A DNA stretch of 64,000 nt from Solea solea (lineage: Eukaryota; Chordata; Actinopteri; Pleuronectiformes; Soleidae): NCBI RefSeq assembly GCF_958295425.1, contig NC_081147.1, forward strand, positions 2,439,290 through 2,503,289, written 5' to 3'. A model generated the notes under the pieces. It was not told the origin of the DNA. It searched no databases and saw only the letters and a program-made list of their open reading frames with translations. The first letter of the stretch is position 1. Every line of letters starts with the position of its first letter. Positions 35,231-47,752 of the stretch are shown here, one piece after another. The translations under genes and the position numbers were made by a program.

Positions 35231-36600
35231 AGATTAGCAAATCATTTTTAAAAAAATATGATTTTTTTTTGTCAGGTACTGATGCTGGCGGGCCACTTGT
35301 GGCCAGTTGTTGACCTCTAAATTTAACGTATTCGGTCAGTTTTAGCATGTCACAACTGGCAGAGTTTGTCTGCTCTAGAACATAAGTGGAAATGTATAAT
35401 ATGAGGAGACAAGGTGACAATAATAGACTGTTATTAAATAACTGCAGACAGACCATGACATAAACAGAATGAAAATGAATCTCGTATTTCACTGTAACAT
35501 GTTTCCTTAATCTCTGACATATCATGATCCTTTTTTTTTTAGTCTTAAAAGACTCGACACATTTCACCTTCACCCTTAAATTGATTGTTTTCTCATTAAT
35601 AATACAAAGACAATACGTTCATGTCCGTTTATTTTATGTCATCGATTTATCTTCTCTGGTTAGTGCGGGCCATATAAGACGAATTGCCGCAGGCTTGTAT
35701 TTGTCCCCTGATCCAAGGAAAACATAAATTCTCCGGGGGAATAAACCACATTTCCTCTCCAGGAAATAGAAAAATATTTACTGCGCTTCTGTGCGAAGAG
35801 GAATATTTATGTATTTATGTGACTTTCGTCGTCCGACAGATTTAAAAAGGGTGTTAGAGTCGGGACAGGAAAGCGAAAGTCATCACAAATCATAAAACAC
35901 TATATAATCCAATTTTTTTCTATCCATTTTAATTATTGTGGGAAAAAAATCACCTGTTTCAGCTTCTCCATAGAACATGAAGTCAGTTTTGTGTTTTATT
36001 TTCCCATTTAGAGGAAAATAGATGTTAAAGAACAGCACGTGTGTGGACATCAGTGTGATTGACGGTTACTATCGTGTATATGAGCCTGGTTGAAGGTTTC
36101 CTTTGTGAATTGTCACAATCATACTGGCAAAATCACCAATCTCAAAGCTTCAATTCATTCTTAGGTTGATGTCACGACTGCTTTCCATTTTATTCTACAT
36201 GTGATCATAATTTACAAAATCAAAGCCAAACCGCAGTGTTTGAGACAAAAATGTTTTACTGACGTCATAAATCAAGTGAGAAGTAGGTCTATTAAGAATG
36301 AGATAAAATGACCAATAAATCCCCATTACACATTACTGCAGACGCCCTGAAATTCACACTAAACACTTATGTGAACTAATTTTGACTAAATTAATTATAG
36401 TTAATTGAGTGTTCATTCGTTTTAAGTCATGAAATTGGATTGATTTACCACTGATTCTAAGTAATTTGATTAAATGACATTTGAAAATATGATCATTTTG
36501 AATACACATAATTCCTAATTATGTGCCAGTATTTATGTTTTCTGAGTGTAAATGGATTAAGTTCATCCAAAATGTATATGATCACAAAATTTGAATGAAC
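35231..36600. other. No gene recognised
   Basis: AT-rich. The minus frame 35196-35573 (125 codons) starts beyond the repeat and shows no domain. Confidence 0.45.
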
Positions 36601-36609
36601 CTCTTGGTC

Positions 36610-36870
36610 CTGGTCTTTTTTTTTTCCAGTCTGTCCATTTTAAAAAGTGAAGCCTCTGAATTCGGACAGAAGTGGCTGGAAATTAGCCACCAGGGGGCAA
36701 CTCCACTGGCTGTGAAAATAATTTAAAGTCTGATGGTAATAGAGCTCCTAAAGTTACCAAGTTAAATGGCGACAACTTCCTTACTTTAGTTTGAATGGAT
36801 AGAATTGGCAATTAGCCACTAGGGGGCGACTCCAGTGGCAGCAATCAATTATAAGTCTAAAAGAAATTTT
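36610..36870. repeat. Two adjacent copies of a TTAGCCACCAGGGGGC repeat
   Basis: AAATTAGCCACCAGGGGGCA at about 36679 and CAATTAGCCACTAGGGGGCG at 36810 share flanking text (GGCTGGAAATT / GAATTGGCAATT before, ACTCCACTGGC / ACTCCAGTGGC after). Confidence 0.6.
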
Positions 36871-39785
36871 CACTGCAGGCTAATTCCATCATCTATGGTC
36901 TGGACCAAAGTCTCCAGACTTCATCAGGAGTTCACGATTGCAAACGACTTTTCCTTGAGAGGCGGTTGAACAAAGACGGAGGGGGAAATTCGTCAGAGCT
37001 GTAGACGTTCATTGCCTTTCGTGACGCACTCACTCCCCCGGGACTCGAGTCTTCCTTCATCACCGGCGTCTGGAGTCGGAGCCGATAAACACCATCGACT
37101 GCAGAGAGTGGTTTGACCCTGAGAAAAAAAAGAGTGATTGCAGATCATTGCCTTTTCATCCTGATAGCTAAACTCCCATGTCAGTGGGTATTAGAGGGGT
37201 TTATTTTTGTAAGGTGTGAAGGGAGCTTAAGGGGAAAACCATCGAGACAGACAGCAGAGCTGTGACTCACGAGGCAAACTTTATTACACCGACTGCTCGT
37301 CCCTCTGTACTTTATCTCAGAGGACGGACAGAGTTTGAGCGGGGCCGGACGTCAATCACTCGACTCTCCCACGTTAAATGTCGGTTCAAGTCGAGTCCTT
37401 TAAATTAATATTGACTCCTGGACCTGCTCAGGATGGACCGCACTTACACAGGAGAGGATATGGCTCAAGGAAAACATCTCCTATGTCCTAAATGTCAACC
37501 TCTCCACAGAAGAAGACTTGTTTTTTACCTGGATGATTCCTGACATTATGACAGCATTAATCCACTGAGATGTTCTGAGTAAGACGAGGACGACGAGCGT
37601 CGAGGACGACGAGCGTCGTGGAAGACGAGCGGGAGAGACGGGATGACGGATGCTGGGAATAAATGAGAAGGAAAGAGACAGATTGAGGCAGGAAATACGA
37701 GATTGGGGAGGAAGGAGAGGAGTGGAGGGAACGACGAGGAGAAGAAATATGTACTTCCTGACGGGGGAGATGTGCTGAACGTTACAAAATGATTTGCAGC
37801 ATAGAAAAAAAGTGCATAAATAAACAGTAGTTTCTGCAGAAATCCACTTGAGGAATCTCAGAATACACGGCACAACTTCCCGCTCATCTCTGAATAATGC
37901 ATGTCAATAAATTAGTTGTTTGCATTATAAAACATCCTGGATGTGAGCCTGTTGATGCTTTCATGTGACAGTTGAGGTACAATTGGTATTTGCATGCTAC
38001 AAACAGGAAGTTGACTCTCCTCTGCAGTTATTTGCTGTTATTTGTTTCAAGTATTTTCAACGAGTATCATCAATGTTCCAATCCAACATGGATTTCTTTT
38101 ATCGGACTGACAAATTAAAGAAAGTGTTTTTATTCACAGCTGGTACCGTTGAGTTTCACCCTTTGTTTCACAAGTCTTTCATATTTACAGAACCACAGTG
38201 ACATTGTGATGAAAAAATCCCCAAATTACGTGTAATCTGATCAAAACTTGTGTTTTTTTTCAGGCTGTTCCACTTAGATTATGTGCTGTTACTGTACGAA
38301 CCAGTGTCAACGCACACAAACACTTAAAAGACTGGAGAGCTGTTGTTCAAGGTAAAAACGACTATAATGCGTCACTCTCCATAATGACAACATTAACTGT
38401 ACAAATACTGGGGAGTAATGATAGATAGGTTGTTAACCTGGAAAGACCACAAAAGCATAGAATTTATTTTTGTTTTTCACTTCTTGTAATTCTACATGAT
38501 ACAAGTGTTTGTCCACTACTCTAAAGTCAATTAAATATCTGTACAAAGATTCCGGGTCAACCCCTGGAGGAACTCTACAAATCATCTCACCACAGTAACA
38601 TGTTGAGACTAGCTACCATCAAACTGGAGACGCATGGTTCCACGATTTACAAGGATCCGTCCGTCTGAAGAACTCTTGAGTGTGTCAGTCAATCCTAAAA
38701 TGAACTATCAACCACCTAATAATGCAGCTAGTAGCACTCTGATGCTAGCAGAGAGCAGCAAGCTAGCTGCTTATCAATGGAAATGCTAAATGATGCTTAA
38801 CCTGAAAAGCCCTTAGTGACCCTCTTAAAAAAGAAAAACAAGCAACTGCAGTGGAGGAATGTTTTACAGACACTGAAGGTTGAGAGGACGTTTAGGACAG
38901 GCTGTGACAGTATGGACATGGATGTAGTCAACCAAGGTTAGCTAATGTACTGTACTACCCCACTCTATTTGATTGATTTCTATCAATTTCTATCATACTT
39001 TTCCACACAGTTAGAAAATGGTATGGAAGTGCATTTCAGTGGTGATTTGTGTGACTTTTGTCCAAAGTCCAGTAGAAAGCAGAAGGTACAGCTCATGTTA
39101 GTGAAGGTGTTTGTGGTTAGAAGTGACTTCAGGCCACAGACGTCCATGAAACACCATCTATATTTACCACCTGCTTAATCCTTAGCTGCACTTTGGCATT
39201 GAAGAAGAAGATTTCCACTGGTGGTAAATGCCAGGTGGGTCGTGTTGTACGCGTTGGCACATTTGGTGTCATTGTGATAAACCCGCTGGTTATTCATCAC
39301 AGAGCTGACACCAGCTCAGAAAACACGGGCTTGTGTGGCCAAGGCAATTAAAGAGACAATTGTAAGACACTTTATTTTTTTAATTAGGGATTTAATTTGT
39401 AAACCCCATCATTCAAAACTATACGACATTCTCCAGACTTCCAGGCAAATGAATCACATTTTCTAAACCTGGAATTAGTCCAGTTCAGCTCGAAGTGTTT
39501 GTACTTTTTATAGAAATATATTTATTTTGACAAACAGTAAGAAGTAGCTGTGGCAGCAGTGGTACTTTTTTCACTTTTAACATTTCACTTTACCATTAGC
39601 GTTGTTACATGAACATAATAAACCCTGAAACAGTATTTAAAGCCTCTTTCACAGTATATTAAACAGCTAAAAAAAGGTAATTGTGTCAAAACAAAATGAG
39701 TAGAAAGAAGAAGAAAACAACACCATGAAGCCCAGTGACAATGTTAGGGTCGTTACTAGTTTGTTTATTTCACAGTGTGTGTCCA
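36871..39785. other. No gene recognised
   Basis: 37000-37900 is richer in GC and includes two exact copies of GAGGACGACGAGCGTC at 37585-37616. The minus frame 37481-37873 (130 codons) crosses these repeats and has no family match. The rest is AT-rich. Confidence 0.4.
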
Positions 39786-39789
39786 ATTA

Positions 39790-40010
39790 CAGTTGAATCG
39801 CTGCACTTTTTTAGTATACAGTTCTAACTCGGCTTGGTTCTACTGTTTTTTTTTTTTTTGCTTTTCCCTCAGTGATAGTACCTGGTACCTGGTGTTTTTT
39901 TTCTTCTTTTTTTACTAAAATGTCATGAGCGTGATGTCCGACACAAGAATCAAATCGAACAATGTCCAACTGTAGATCAGTTAAAATTACTTAAAAATCC
40001 CTGAAAACAT
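39790..40010 (-). repeat. TACTATCACTGA... repeat, copy A (inverted relative to copy B)
   Basis: The reverse complement contains CAGGTACTATCACTGAGGGA and GATTCTTGTGTCGGACATCA, aligning with 44645-44935 (CAAGGTACTATCACTGATGG; GATTCTTGTGTCGGATGTCG). The family is a common fish repeat with GACGACACTCTCTGAC in its middle. Confidence 0.65.
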
Positions 40011-40339
40011 GCGTTAATCTCCAACATTTAGCAAAGGAAATGTCTAAAATTTTGGCGATTGTGAGCCCTATCACGACCACATTCAGTGGGATTTCAGCTC
40101 AGTGACTGTCAGTCGATCATGCAGGAAATACTGAACGATTCGTGAGCAAATCTTTTTATTCAACTGATTCTAATGATTCATTTACACCCAAAACAACTGC
40201 GTATAAAACCACATCATGCCAATTTTGTGCTCTGCTGACCCCACCAATTCAGACAATTGGCACAAAAGTGCCAATTGTCTGAAGTAAAACTGTAAATTTT
40301 GGCTTTTCGCTATCGTCTCTTTTTCAGTGGTGTTCACTT

Positions 40340-40926
40340 CCAACCATTTTATCCTCAAAAGGAGGGTCACGTGGTGCTGTGCCAATCTAAGTCCAGTGCC
40401 AGTCCATCGCAGGGTCACATCGTAGAGACAAACAACCATTCACTCTCACACCTACGGTCAATTTAGAGTGACCAATGACCAACTGTTGGAGGAAGCCGTA
40501 GAACACGGAGAAAACGGAGAGAACATGCAAACTCTATGCTGGAAGGCCCTTGTTCCAACCGGAGCTCAAGAGTGCTAACCACTACACCAGGGGTCACCAA
40601 CCTTTTTGAGACCGAGAGCTACCTGAAGGGTAGAGAATAATATGGAGGGCTACCATATTAACATTTTATGCAATTTACCATTGAAATGATGAATATTATG
40701 CATTTAATTGCATACACATTAAATCCAGTGCTTACTCCTAATGATTATCACAGTTTTTATAAATAATATCAGGACATTTTACTCAGTGATCATTTGGATA
40801 CATGCAAGTGAGGTGAAGTGAAATGAGCCCACGGGCACCTCGCTGGCTGCTCGCGGGCTACCAAGTGCCCGCGGGCACCACGTTGGTGACCACTGCACTA
40901 CACCAACCGTGTGGCTCTTGGTGTTC
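40340..40926 (-). mobile_element. tRNA-headed SINE, interrupted by a MITE
   Basis: On the minus strand the head reads CACACGGTTGGTGTAG, then (after the inserted element) GTGTAGTGGTTAGCAC. The body contains the complements of GAGAACATGCAAACTCTATG, GGAAGGCCCTTGTTCCAAC and TCAATTTAGAGTGACCAATG. These are the landmarks of a very common teleost SINE. Removing 40588-40895 and one target copy restores a continuous SINE. Confidence 0.75.
40588..40895. mobile_element. Complete hAT-type MITE with perfect 8-base target duplication
   Basis: The element is 308 bases. The left end CAGGGGTCACCAAC and the inverted right end CAGTGGTCACCAAC match at 13 of 14 positions. CACTACAC flanks it on both sides (40580-40587 and 40896-40903). 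An 8-base duplication is the mark of hAT insertion. The interior (ACCGAGAGCTACCTGAAGGG; GCTCGCGGGCTACCAAGTGC) matches a vertebrate-wide repeat text I recognise. It has no coding capacity. Confidence 0.92.
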
Positions 40927-41634
40927 ACTTCTCTGATTAAAGACCAGTGAACGTGCAGGGTGAATTCAGGTAGAAAGGTCGGACAATGACAGACACGTAC
41001 GCCAGCCAATCCATCTCTGATATTTTTTGCGATAAAACTGAGTTATTGCAGCTGCAAATCTGGTCTGGGGAACAGGAAATCCCAGGGAATATTTGTTTCC
41101 CTTTAGTGACTAATGATAGGCGGTTGATTACCCAACAGAACTATCCATCTCTTCAGACTGTACATTAAAGGGGGGAAAAAAAAATGTATCACTGCGACTC
41201 CATGAGGCTAATTGATTGCGACAGATAAAGACTCGACTGTATATGATACTTTACCAGCTGACTGTACATTATTATGGTTTGGTTAACGACGCGTCCTGCA
41301 GACCTTCATGCGAAACACTCTGCTGCTCCAACTCCTTCAACTGTACAAATAACCTCAGAGCTCAAGTGTTGGCAGTGAAAACAAGTCACGGGTGGTATTT
41401 AAATGAGTTATTGCCTCGGATGATGGCAGCTAATTGTGTATGCGAACATATTGTATTCATTTCAAAGCAATTAAGTGGAAGTACCATGAATCTTAGAGCG
41501 CTTTAGCCATGTTCGCTGCCAGCATGTCACCATTGCCAGGAATTAGCACGAGACATGGATGCTCACTCTCAATGACTGCCAGCAGGGACACGAGGCTTAA
41601 AAACCTTTATTGATTTTAGCCACTTAATGAAAAA

Positions 41635-42120
41635 ACTCACCAAATAAAACCAAGTCTATGTCATCTAAAGAATATGTTTGTTGCATTATCCCACTGTTAG
41701 ACAGCCTTTTCTGCCCTGAAACTTAAGTTGGAGTTATGATTTGTAGACTACACCAAGGTCCATAGAGAAAATCAGCAATTTTACATTACAGCACACAGGA
41801 GTTCTACATCCACTGCTGCCTCATTACCAAGTACAAATGTGTTACTTTATGACTTCAGCGTTTGAAATACTGTGTTCTGATTCACATAAGTGACATAAAC
41901 TCACCAAACGAGGCAACAGTAGACCAGCACTTCCTCTGTCTCTGTGAGGTAAAAATGGTGATTTTCTCTATGGACTTTGGTGCAAGAAAGTAAGCAGTTT
42001 ACAAACTGTAAACTGTTATCACTCAGCAAAGGCTGTTTAACAGAGATGCAAAGCAACAAAACATTGTCTTAAGATGTCATAGACATAGTCAAAGTTTGTT
42101 TTTACTTAACTGATTTAAGG
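41635..42120. repeat. Near-palindromic (snap-back) element
   Basis: Arms are in inverted orientation about a centre near 41868. Pairs include CCAAGGTCCATAGAGAAAAT (41753) with ATTTTCTCTATGGACTTTGG (41962), TGTTAGACAGCCTTTTCTG (about 41695) with GCAAAGGCTGTTTAACAGAG (42026), and GTCTATGTCATCTAAAGAA with TTAAGATGTCATAGACATAG. Arms of about 200 bases are diverged but collinear. It has no coding and looks like a foldback MITE. Confidence 0.75.
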
Positions 42121-42164
42121 CAAACACTAATAAATCACCTCTGCCCGTAATTTGCAGTCTTTAT

Positions 42165-43110
42165 CAGATTAGATTAGATTTTGTCTTCTATCATTTAAAC
42201 ACAGAAACACAACTTACAAATAAAGATAAAGTTGTGCCCTATCTTTTCAACTGTGTGTGTGTTTGTAACCCGAGAAACCTGACAGGTCAGATCTAAGCTG
42301 CCCTGACATCAAACATCTGTCGTTCTCTGAGGCTGATGAACAAAGCTGAATCCCTGCCAGATCCAAAAAATACTGTACTGTGAGCTGCCGCAATCATTTT
42401 TCACCCGACAGCAGGTTGAACAAAGTTCAAGCTCTTCTAATACATCACTTAGTATTGATGCTGTAAATGTTTCAAGGTAAATTGCCTCCTCCAGTCCTCT
42501 GCCTCTCTCTCTGTGTCTCTGCAGAGATATCTGCATCCGTCACGTATGCCGTAGCACAGGAGCTGTCCATTAAGTCTTTATGGAGTGAAACTTGCGTTTA
42601 CTTACATCTGCTGTGATTTATTCAATTTTCTGCCAGCTCTGAGGCCGAGCCGGGTCAGACCAGCTTTGCACTGGCTCATTACATCTTGTGCAAGTAATGG
42701 AGCGAAGAGTCTGACACACAAAAGAGCCACACGTCGCATTACGTCAGCCTGTTCCCGTAAGTGCTGTCACCGCGTAACGTAAACATCTACTGCAGTTAAA
42801 GTCCGGCTCCACATTTGATTCACTGCAAGGAAATACAAGACAGAGAGAGATCGTTTCTGAACTGCTGCCACATTTCATTGTTCACATGTCTTCCTCTTCT
42901 GTTTGAATGCTTTATGTAGTCCACTCTGATATTCTGAGAGAAAATTCCGATGTAGTGAGTGATCGATCTGTGCAATGTGGACTAAGGACTTGGGCTCTTT
43001 GGGATGCAGTGTCTGGTTGCACCAACATTTTTGCAAGTCAGCGAGATCAGACAGGTCTTTTTTCTCTCCTTTTTCCAATATCTGTTCACTAAGAGGTGCC
43101 ACTGTCCTTC
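42165..43110. other. No gene recognised
   Basis: A retroelement-tail-like AGATTAGATTAGATTTTGTC lies at 42168. The remaining sequence has short frames without motifs. Confidence 0.4.
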
Positions 43111-43114
43111 AATG

Positions 43115-43480
43115 CAGTTCAAAGTTCCTTAACCTCAACACAGTTCAAAGTTCCTTAACCTCAACACAGTTCAAAGTTCCTTTGATGCAGTTCAAAGTTC
43201 TTCAACCTCAACACAGTTCAAAGTTCTTCAACTTCAACACAGTTCAACGTTCTTCAACCTCAACCCAGTTCATAGTTCTGCAACCTCAACCCAGTTCAAC
43301 GATCTTCAACCTCAACCCAGCTCAAAGTTCCTTCACCACAGTTTACCAAAGTTCCTTTAATGCAATGCAAAGTTTTTGTTCATACAGCTTTGTTCAACAC
43401 AGTTTTTAGTTCCTTCGACAAGTTCAATAGTTCCTCAGATGCAGTTCAAACTTTGTTCAATACAGTTTAAGTTCCTTTTA
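43115..43480. repeat. 26-base minisatellite (CAGTTCAAAGTTCCTTAACC...)
   Basis: CAGTTCAAAGTTCCTTAACC plus TCAACA repeats at 43115, 43141 and 43167, then continues with growing divergence to about 43475. The 144-codon + frame that crosses it encodes repeated FNLNTVQSS-like peptides and is not a gene. Confidence 0.9.
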
Positions 43481-43607
43481 TATACATTCAAACAGTGGGA
43501 TAGTTCTGAACCACAACTCTCATACACCCCATCACTCCTTGTAGAGAGACAATACCAGAAGCTGATTATTTAGAGAGACTTCAGCACAAAAAGAACATGG
43601 TTCTTTT

Positions 43608-43632
43608 AACACACACACACACACACACACAC
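43608..43632. repeat. (AC)n microsatellite
   Basis: About 12 AC units. Confidence 0.9.
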
Positions 43633-44640
43633 TCATACATAATAGAACCATATAACAGAGCTGGGAGAAGAGCGATAACCTTGAATCTATGGCAGCATTT
43701 TTTGTCCACACACACAGCAAATCTTCCGTAAGCTTCTTGAGAGTCGGTTGCTGCTACAATCTATCCACCGCGACCTGTTTTATTTCCCATGATTCAGTGG
43801 GACACATGATAACATAGCTCTAAAACACATAGGAAACAAATGGCAAAGACAATCCTGCAGATATTTCAAGGTATAAAAAGAAAATGTCCTATTTTAATGA
43901 ACGGCATGCATTATCTCCGTTCCACTCCCCATGGACTCGACGCGGTCGTCATTTATAGAGGGGCTGTGCTACATTTTACAAATGCCAGGAACAAAAAAGG
44001 AGAAAAGAGAAAACCTTGAATTTGTGGGAGGCAAAAAGAGCAGCTGCTCCACAGAATGTGTGACACAGCGTTCAATCTGTATTCTTACCAACAGGGAACG
44101 AATGATTCCGCCTCTTATGGGTGGAAATTTAACTCAAAATGTTTCATGGGTTCATAAAATCACCATTTCAGTCACAAATTGACTGTGCTCTTTCTCATCT
44201 CTTATCCCACGTTTGTCTGCATTAACTTTTCATGTGAAGACATACAGTAGGTGGTACAGTTGTCTATGGTCCAGTGAATGTACATTTTGTTTTATGTATG
44301 AGTGTGGGCGCACACATTTCCGTTCAGGTTATTACTCATGTCTGCTTTTTAATAAAACCCCATGATGGGGATTATTCTCAATTAAACTCAACCACGTTTA
44401 TGATTCACACACACAGAGAAAACCTTCAAGCCAAGCAACATAATCGAATGAAAGACAAAAACGGTTAGAGGTTATAATGAGGCAATTTAACAGAGGTGGA
44501 GATACATTAATCTACAGCCACAAACTTAATTAAAGACTTAAAAGCGACAAACAAAGTTCTGCGTAATCCTGTGTTGTATTTTAAGTCCGTTATTTCAACA
44601 TAACCTTTGGAGACGGTGGCCCATGGACCTCGTGTCGCCA
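43633..44640. other. No gene recognised
   Basis: Mixed AT-rich sequence; short frames only. Confidence 0.45.
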
Positions 44641-44644
44641 ATGA

Positions 44645-44950
44645 ACACGTTTTCTGCATTTTTTTGAGTATTTTTAACTGATTTTTTTTTAACTCAACAT
44701 CGCTCGCTTTGATTCTTGTGTCGGATGTCGCACTCATGACTCTTCCAGTGACGACACTCTCTGACAAATCAGTGGCCGGCAGTCTGTTGATGTCACATTT
44801 TTAGTATCGGCTCAGCTCGCTTAGAACCTCGTCAGAGCAGATAAAAAGCACCAGGTACAAGGTACTATCACTGATGGGAAAGCAAAAAAAACAAGTAGAG
44901 TCCAGCTAAGTAGTGCTAGAACTGTATAATGGAAAAGCCGCATTAATGGC
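44645..44950 (+). repeat. TACTATCACTGA... repeat, copy B
   Basis: This is the opposite-orientation partner of 39790-40010. It also carries CAGTGACGACACTCTCTGAC, shared with the copy at 58785-58930. Confidence 0.65.
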
Positions 44951-45129
44951 CCAGTTGTTGGTTCCTCCAGAAACACTAAGAAAAAACAAGAAAAACACTG
45001 ACCCTCAAAGATTCGCTCAATAATTCCTACAGTTAGTACTGACCATGAACTCAGCACTCTAGCAGCCTAGCAACATTGTTGTCACGTGTCTTAGCAATGG
45101 AGATAACCTGTGATGACAATCTACTACAG

Positions 45130-45350
45130 GCTACATGGCAGCGTAGTGGCTAGCACTGTTGCCTTACAGCAAAAAGACCCAGGTTCGCGACCTGGTCTGA
45201 GGGTGCTTGCATGTTCTCTGCCAGTGCTGTGGTCCCAAAACATGTAGATGTTATTTGACCTGTCCGGAACGTCTTTCACCTTTTGTCAGCTGGGATTGGA
45301 TCCAGTGGCCTCCAAAACCCTTGTATAAAGGGAGTGAATGAATGAATGAT
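45130..45350 (+). mobile_element. tRNA-derived SINE
   Basis: The head TGGCAGCGTAGTGGCTAGCA contains an A-box-like element. AGGTTCGCGACC at 45181-45192 is a B-box variant. The body ends CAGCTGGGATTGGATCCAGT and, after an AAAGGGAG stretch, a (TGAA)n tail. It is the same family as the minus-strand copy at 40.3-40.9 kb. It is not a tRNA gene because the acceptor and anticodon stems do not pair. Confidence 0.75.
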
Positions 45351-46555
45351 CTGCTGCTTGCTGGCTGCTGAATGATCTAGCTCAGCTAAATTTCATGGTT
45401 CAAAAACGTGGCCCAACTGAGTTTGTAACTGAACAGCTTGAATGACTTTTGCGACCCATCCACGAACCCATTACATACACAAATTGTTGATTATTCACTA
45501 TCCTGTTCATTCTAAGGACACAATGACAGCAAATCGGCAGTTTTACAAACACGTCTTTCTATCTTCCTCTGGCCAAATGTCTCATTAACTTGAATTTTCC
45601 TTCCGGAGTGGAGCCAAACAGCAGCAGGGACTTGAGCCACACTGTGGTTACAAACTTCGGCAACAACGTCCTGTGTCCTCACCACGGTAGAAATGTGGAG
45701 ACACAGATAACATTGCTCACTTCTCCTCGCATTCATCCCCAAACACCACATTTTCTGTGTTCCCGTGTGGGAAGCATTGAGCAATGCGTCGATGCCAATG
45801 TTTATTTTTTGTCCAATTTGTCTTTAGTGAGGCGGCGGGAGAGATGATGGGGGAGTGCGGAGGACGGATTCACACAGAGGGCACAGAGGTAAACTACCAC
45901 ATTAACCGTGAGACTGTCGCCGCTGTGCTCCCGAATCTCAATCTCCAAAAAAAAATGTTGCACCAACAATTTATAAGTTAGACGAGTCTCGCTTCGTCTG
46001 TTTGCTGCCGTTGCTAAGAATCTGTGATTGGCATCAACAAATGTCACAAAAGGTTCAGCAGACTGACACTTGATACGCAGGAGTTTGCAAAACATATCCA
46101 AGAGAAAGATAGATGTTATATTCTACACATTTTAAAAAGTTTAGGGCTAAACAAAGTGAAAGTTTTGTCATTTTTGACACTTAAATATATCATTAAAAGT
46201 TAGACGAGGTGAAAAACCACACATCAGTTTTGATTAAATAATATCCGGTACATGTTTCAGTTGACTGCGCTCAATAAAGTTTTAATTAGAAAACAAAGTT
46301 GACATTATGACACTGTATTGTCGGTAATGTGAAATTTAGAAATCCTTTTGAACTTTGAACTGTAGCACGACTTTCAATTTCAAGTCATTTCCACTTTGGG
46401 CTGATTCGATTTGTAGTTGGAGGTTAAAATTTGAGGTTGCGTTCCTTTCCAACTCAGAGCAACCTCAACCCCAACTTGAGTATCCAATTGCACTTCTGTC
46501 ACATTTGTTTCACAGTAAATCAATCATACAGTATCTTACAAAATTCCATGTATGG
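45351..46555. other. No gene recognised
   Basis: Frames under 100 codons on both strands at 45512-46101 overlap each other and lack domains. Confidence 0.45.
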
Positions 46556-46559
46556 TATA

Positions 46560-47215
46560 AAAGTTGTTTTATGGAGCAAATGAACCATTGACATTATTCC
46601 ACACTAGATCGCAAAGGAACTATTTTAAAAAAAATGTGCCGACTCACCTGTTAGCTTAGCTGTGAGCTTCACCCAAGTTAGACAGTAGGGAGGTGAGAAT
46701 GCTAACGGCTACTATGGACAGGGAGCTAGTAGAAAGACTTCAGCCATAAAATTTACAGTAATTGAAAAGTTGTTTATGAGCAAAGGAACCACTGACAGGA
46801 TTTTAGATTCCACACGAGATGGCAAAGAAACAATTTAAAAATCTGCTGACTCACTAGTTAGCTTAGCTGTGAGGTGAGGGAGGAGAAAGCTAACGGTTAA
46901 GGACAGGAAGTAAGTAAAAAGACGTCAGGCTTAATTTTACAGAAATTAAAAGTTGTTACAAGGAACCATGTGACATGATTTCGGTTTCCACACTAGATTG
47001 CAAAGAATCAATTGAGGGAGGAGAAAGCTCCAACGGCTACTATGGACAGGAAGTAAGTAAAAGGTTGTCAGGCTTAATTTTACAGTAAATGAAAAGTTGT
47101 TTAATGAAGCAAAGGAACCATGGACATGATTTTTAGATTCCACACTGGACTGTAGAGAGACTATTTAAAAATCTGCTGACCCTAACACTATGGACTGGAA
47201 GTTAGTTAAAAGTGA
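46560..47215. repeat. Degenerate tandem array, unit about 150-210 bases
   Basis: TTCCACACTAGAT or variants recur at 46597, 46808, 46986 and 47138, each followed by (G/C)CAAAG, a TTTAAAAATCTGCTGAC block and ACTATGGACAGGAAGTAAGT, with deletions shortening later units. Poor GTTAGCTTAGCTGTGAG blocks occur in the first two. Confidence 0.75.
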
Positions 47216-47379
47216 CATTAGTTTTTTTGTTATTATAAGGTAAAATACAGAGCGATGACTGTCTGGAGGGATCTAATTTGTTATTTAGTGGAATAGCATT
47301 GATACCCTTTAAATCATACTGTTTTAGCATCTTGTCTCAAATTATTATTATTAGGACGTTTGGTCCATAAAATGTCAGA

Positions 47380-47520
47380 AAATGTTGATCAGTGTTTCTT
47401 AAACCTTGAAATAATGACGAAGAAAGAAATGATTTCTTTGTTTTATGGAGCAAAGAAACCAGAAAATATTCACATTTAAGAAGCAGAAAAATCAGGAAAG
47501 TTGTTTTAATTTTCACTCAG
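47380..47520. repeat. GGGCTGCAACTA element interior, copy
   Basis: TGTTGATCAGTGTTTCTTAA, GGAGCAAAGAAACCAGAAAA and ATTCACATTTAAGAAGCAGA match copies at 7.8 and 56.5 kb. The ends are not recognisable here. Confidence 0.6.
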
Positions 47521-47726
47521 CCCTCATTCGAATTTTTATCCCCTAAAACATACATGCATTTACCCATCAGCCCCAGCTTCTCCCTCCGTCACCCTAACGT
47601 GAGTTGACATCTATTTTGAGGCAGAGACACTGACCTGATGATGTTGCTTTCTTTTGTTCCTGACGATGTCACCTCGGCGTCTCCTCCCCTGCGGGCTCAG
47701 ATGCCTCACGCATCGCACCAGGACCT

Positions 47727-47752
47727 GGGAGGAGGAGGAGGAGGAGGAGGAG
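47727..47752. repeat. (GGA)n microsatellite
   Basis: Lies in a GC-rich stretch (47650-47850) that ends at GGACAG|GTGAAT, a possible splice donor at 47847. No convincing coding frame leads into it. Confidence 0.85.

Noticed and set aside
43085..43409. 144-codon frame with repeated peptides
   Set aside because: Produced by the 26-base minisatellite.
45133..45205. Possible tRNA gene (A- and B-box-like sequence)
   Set aside because: The stems do not pair and the sequence continues as a SINE with a TGAA tail.
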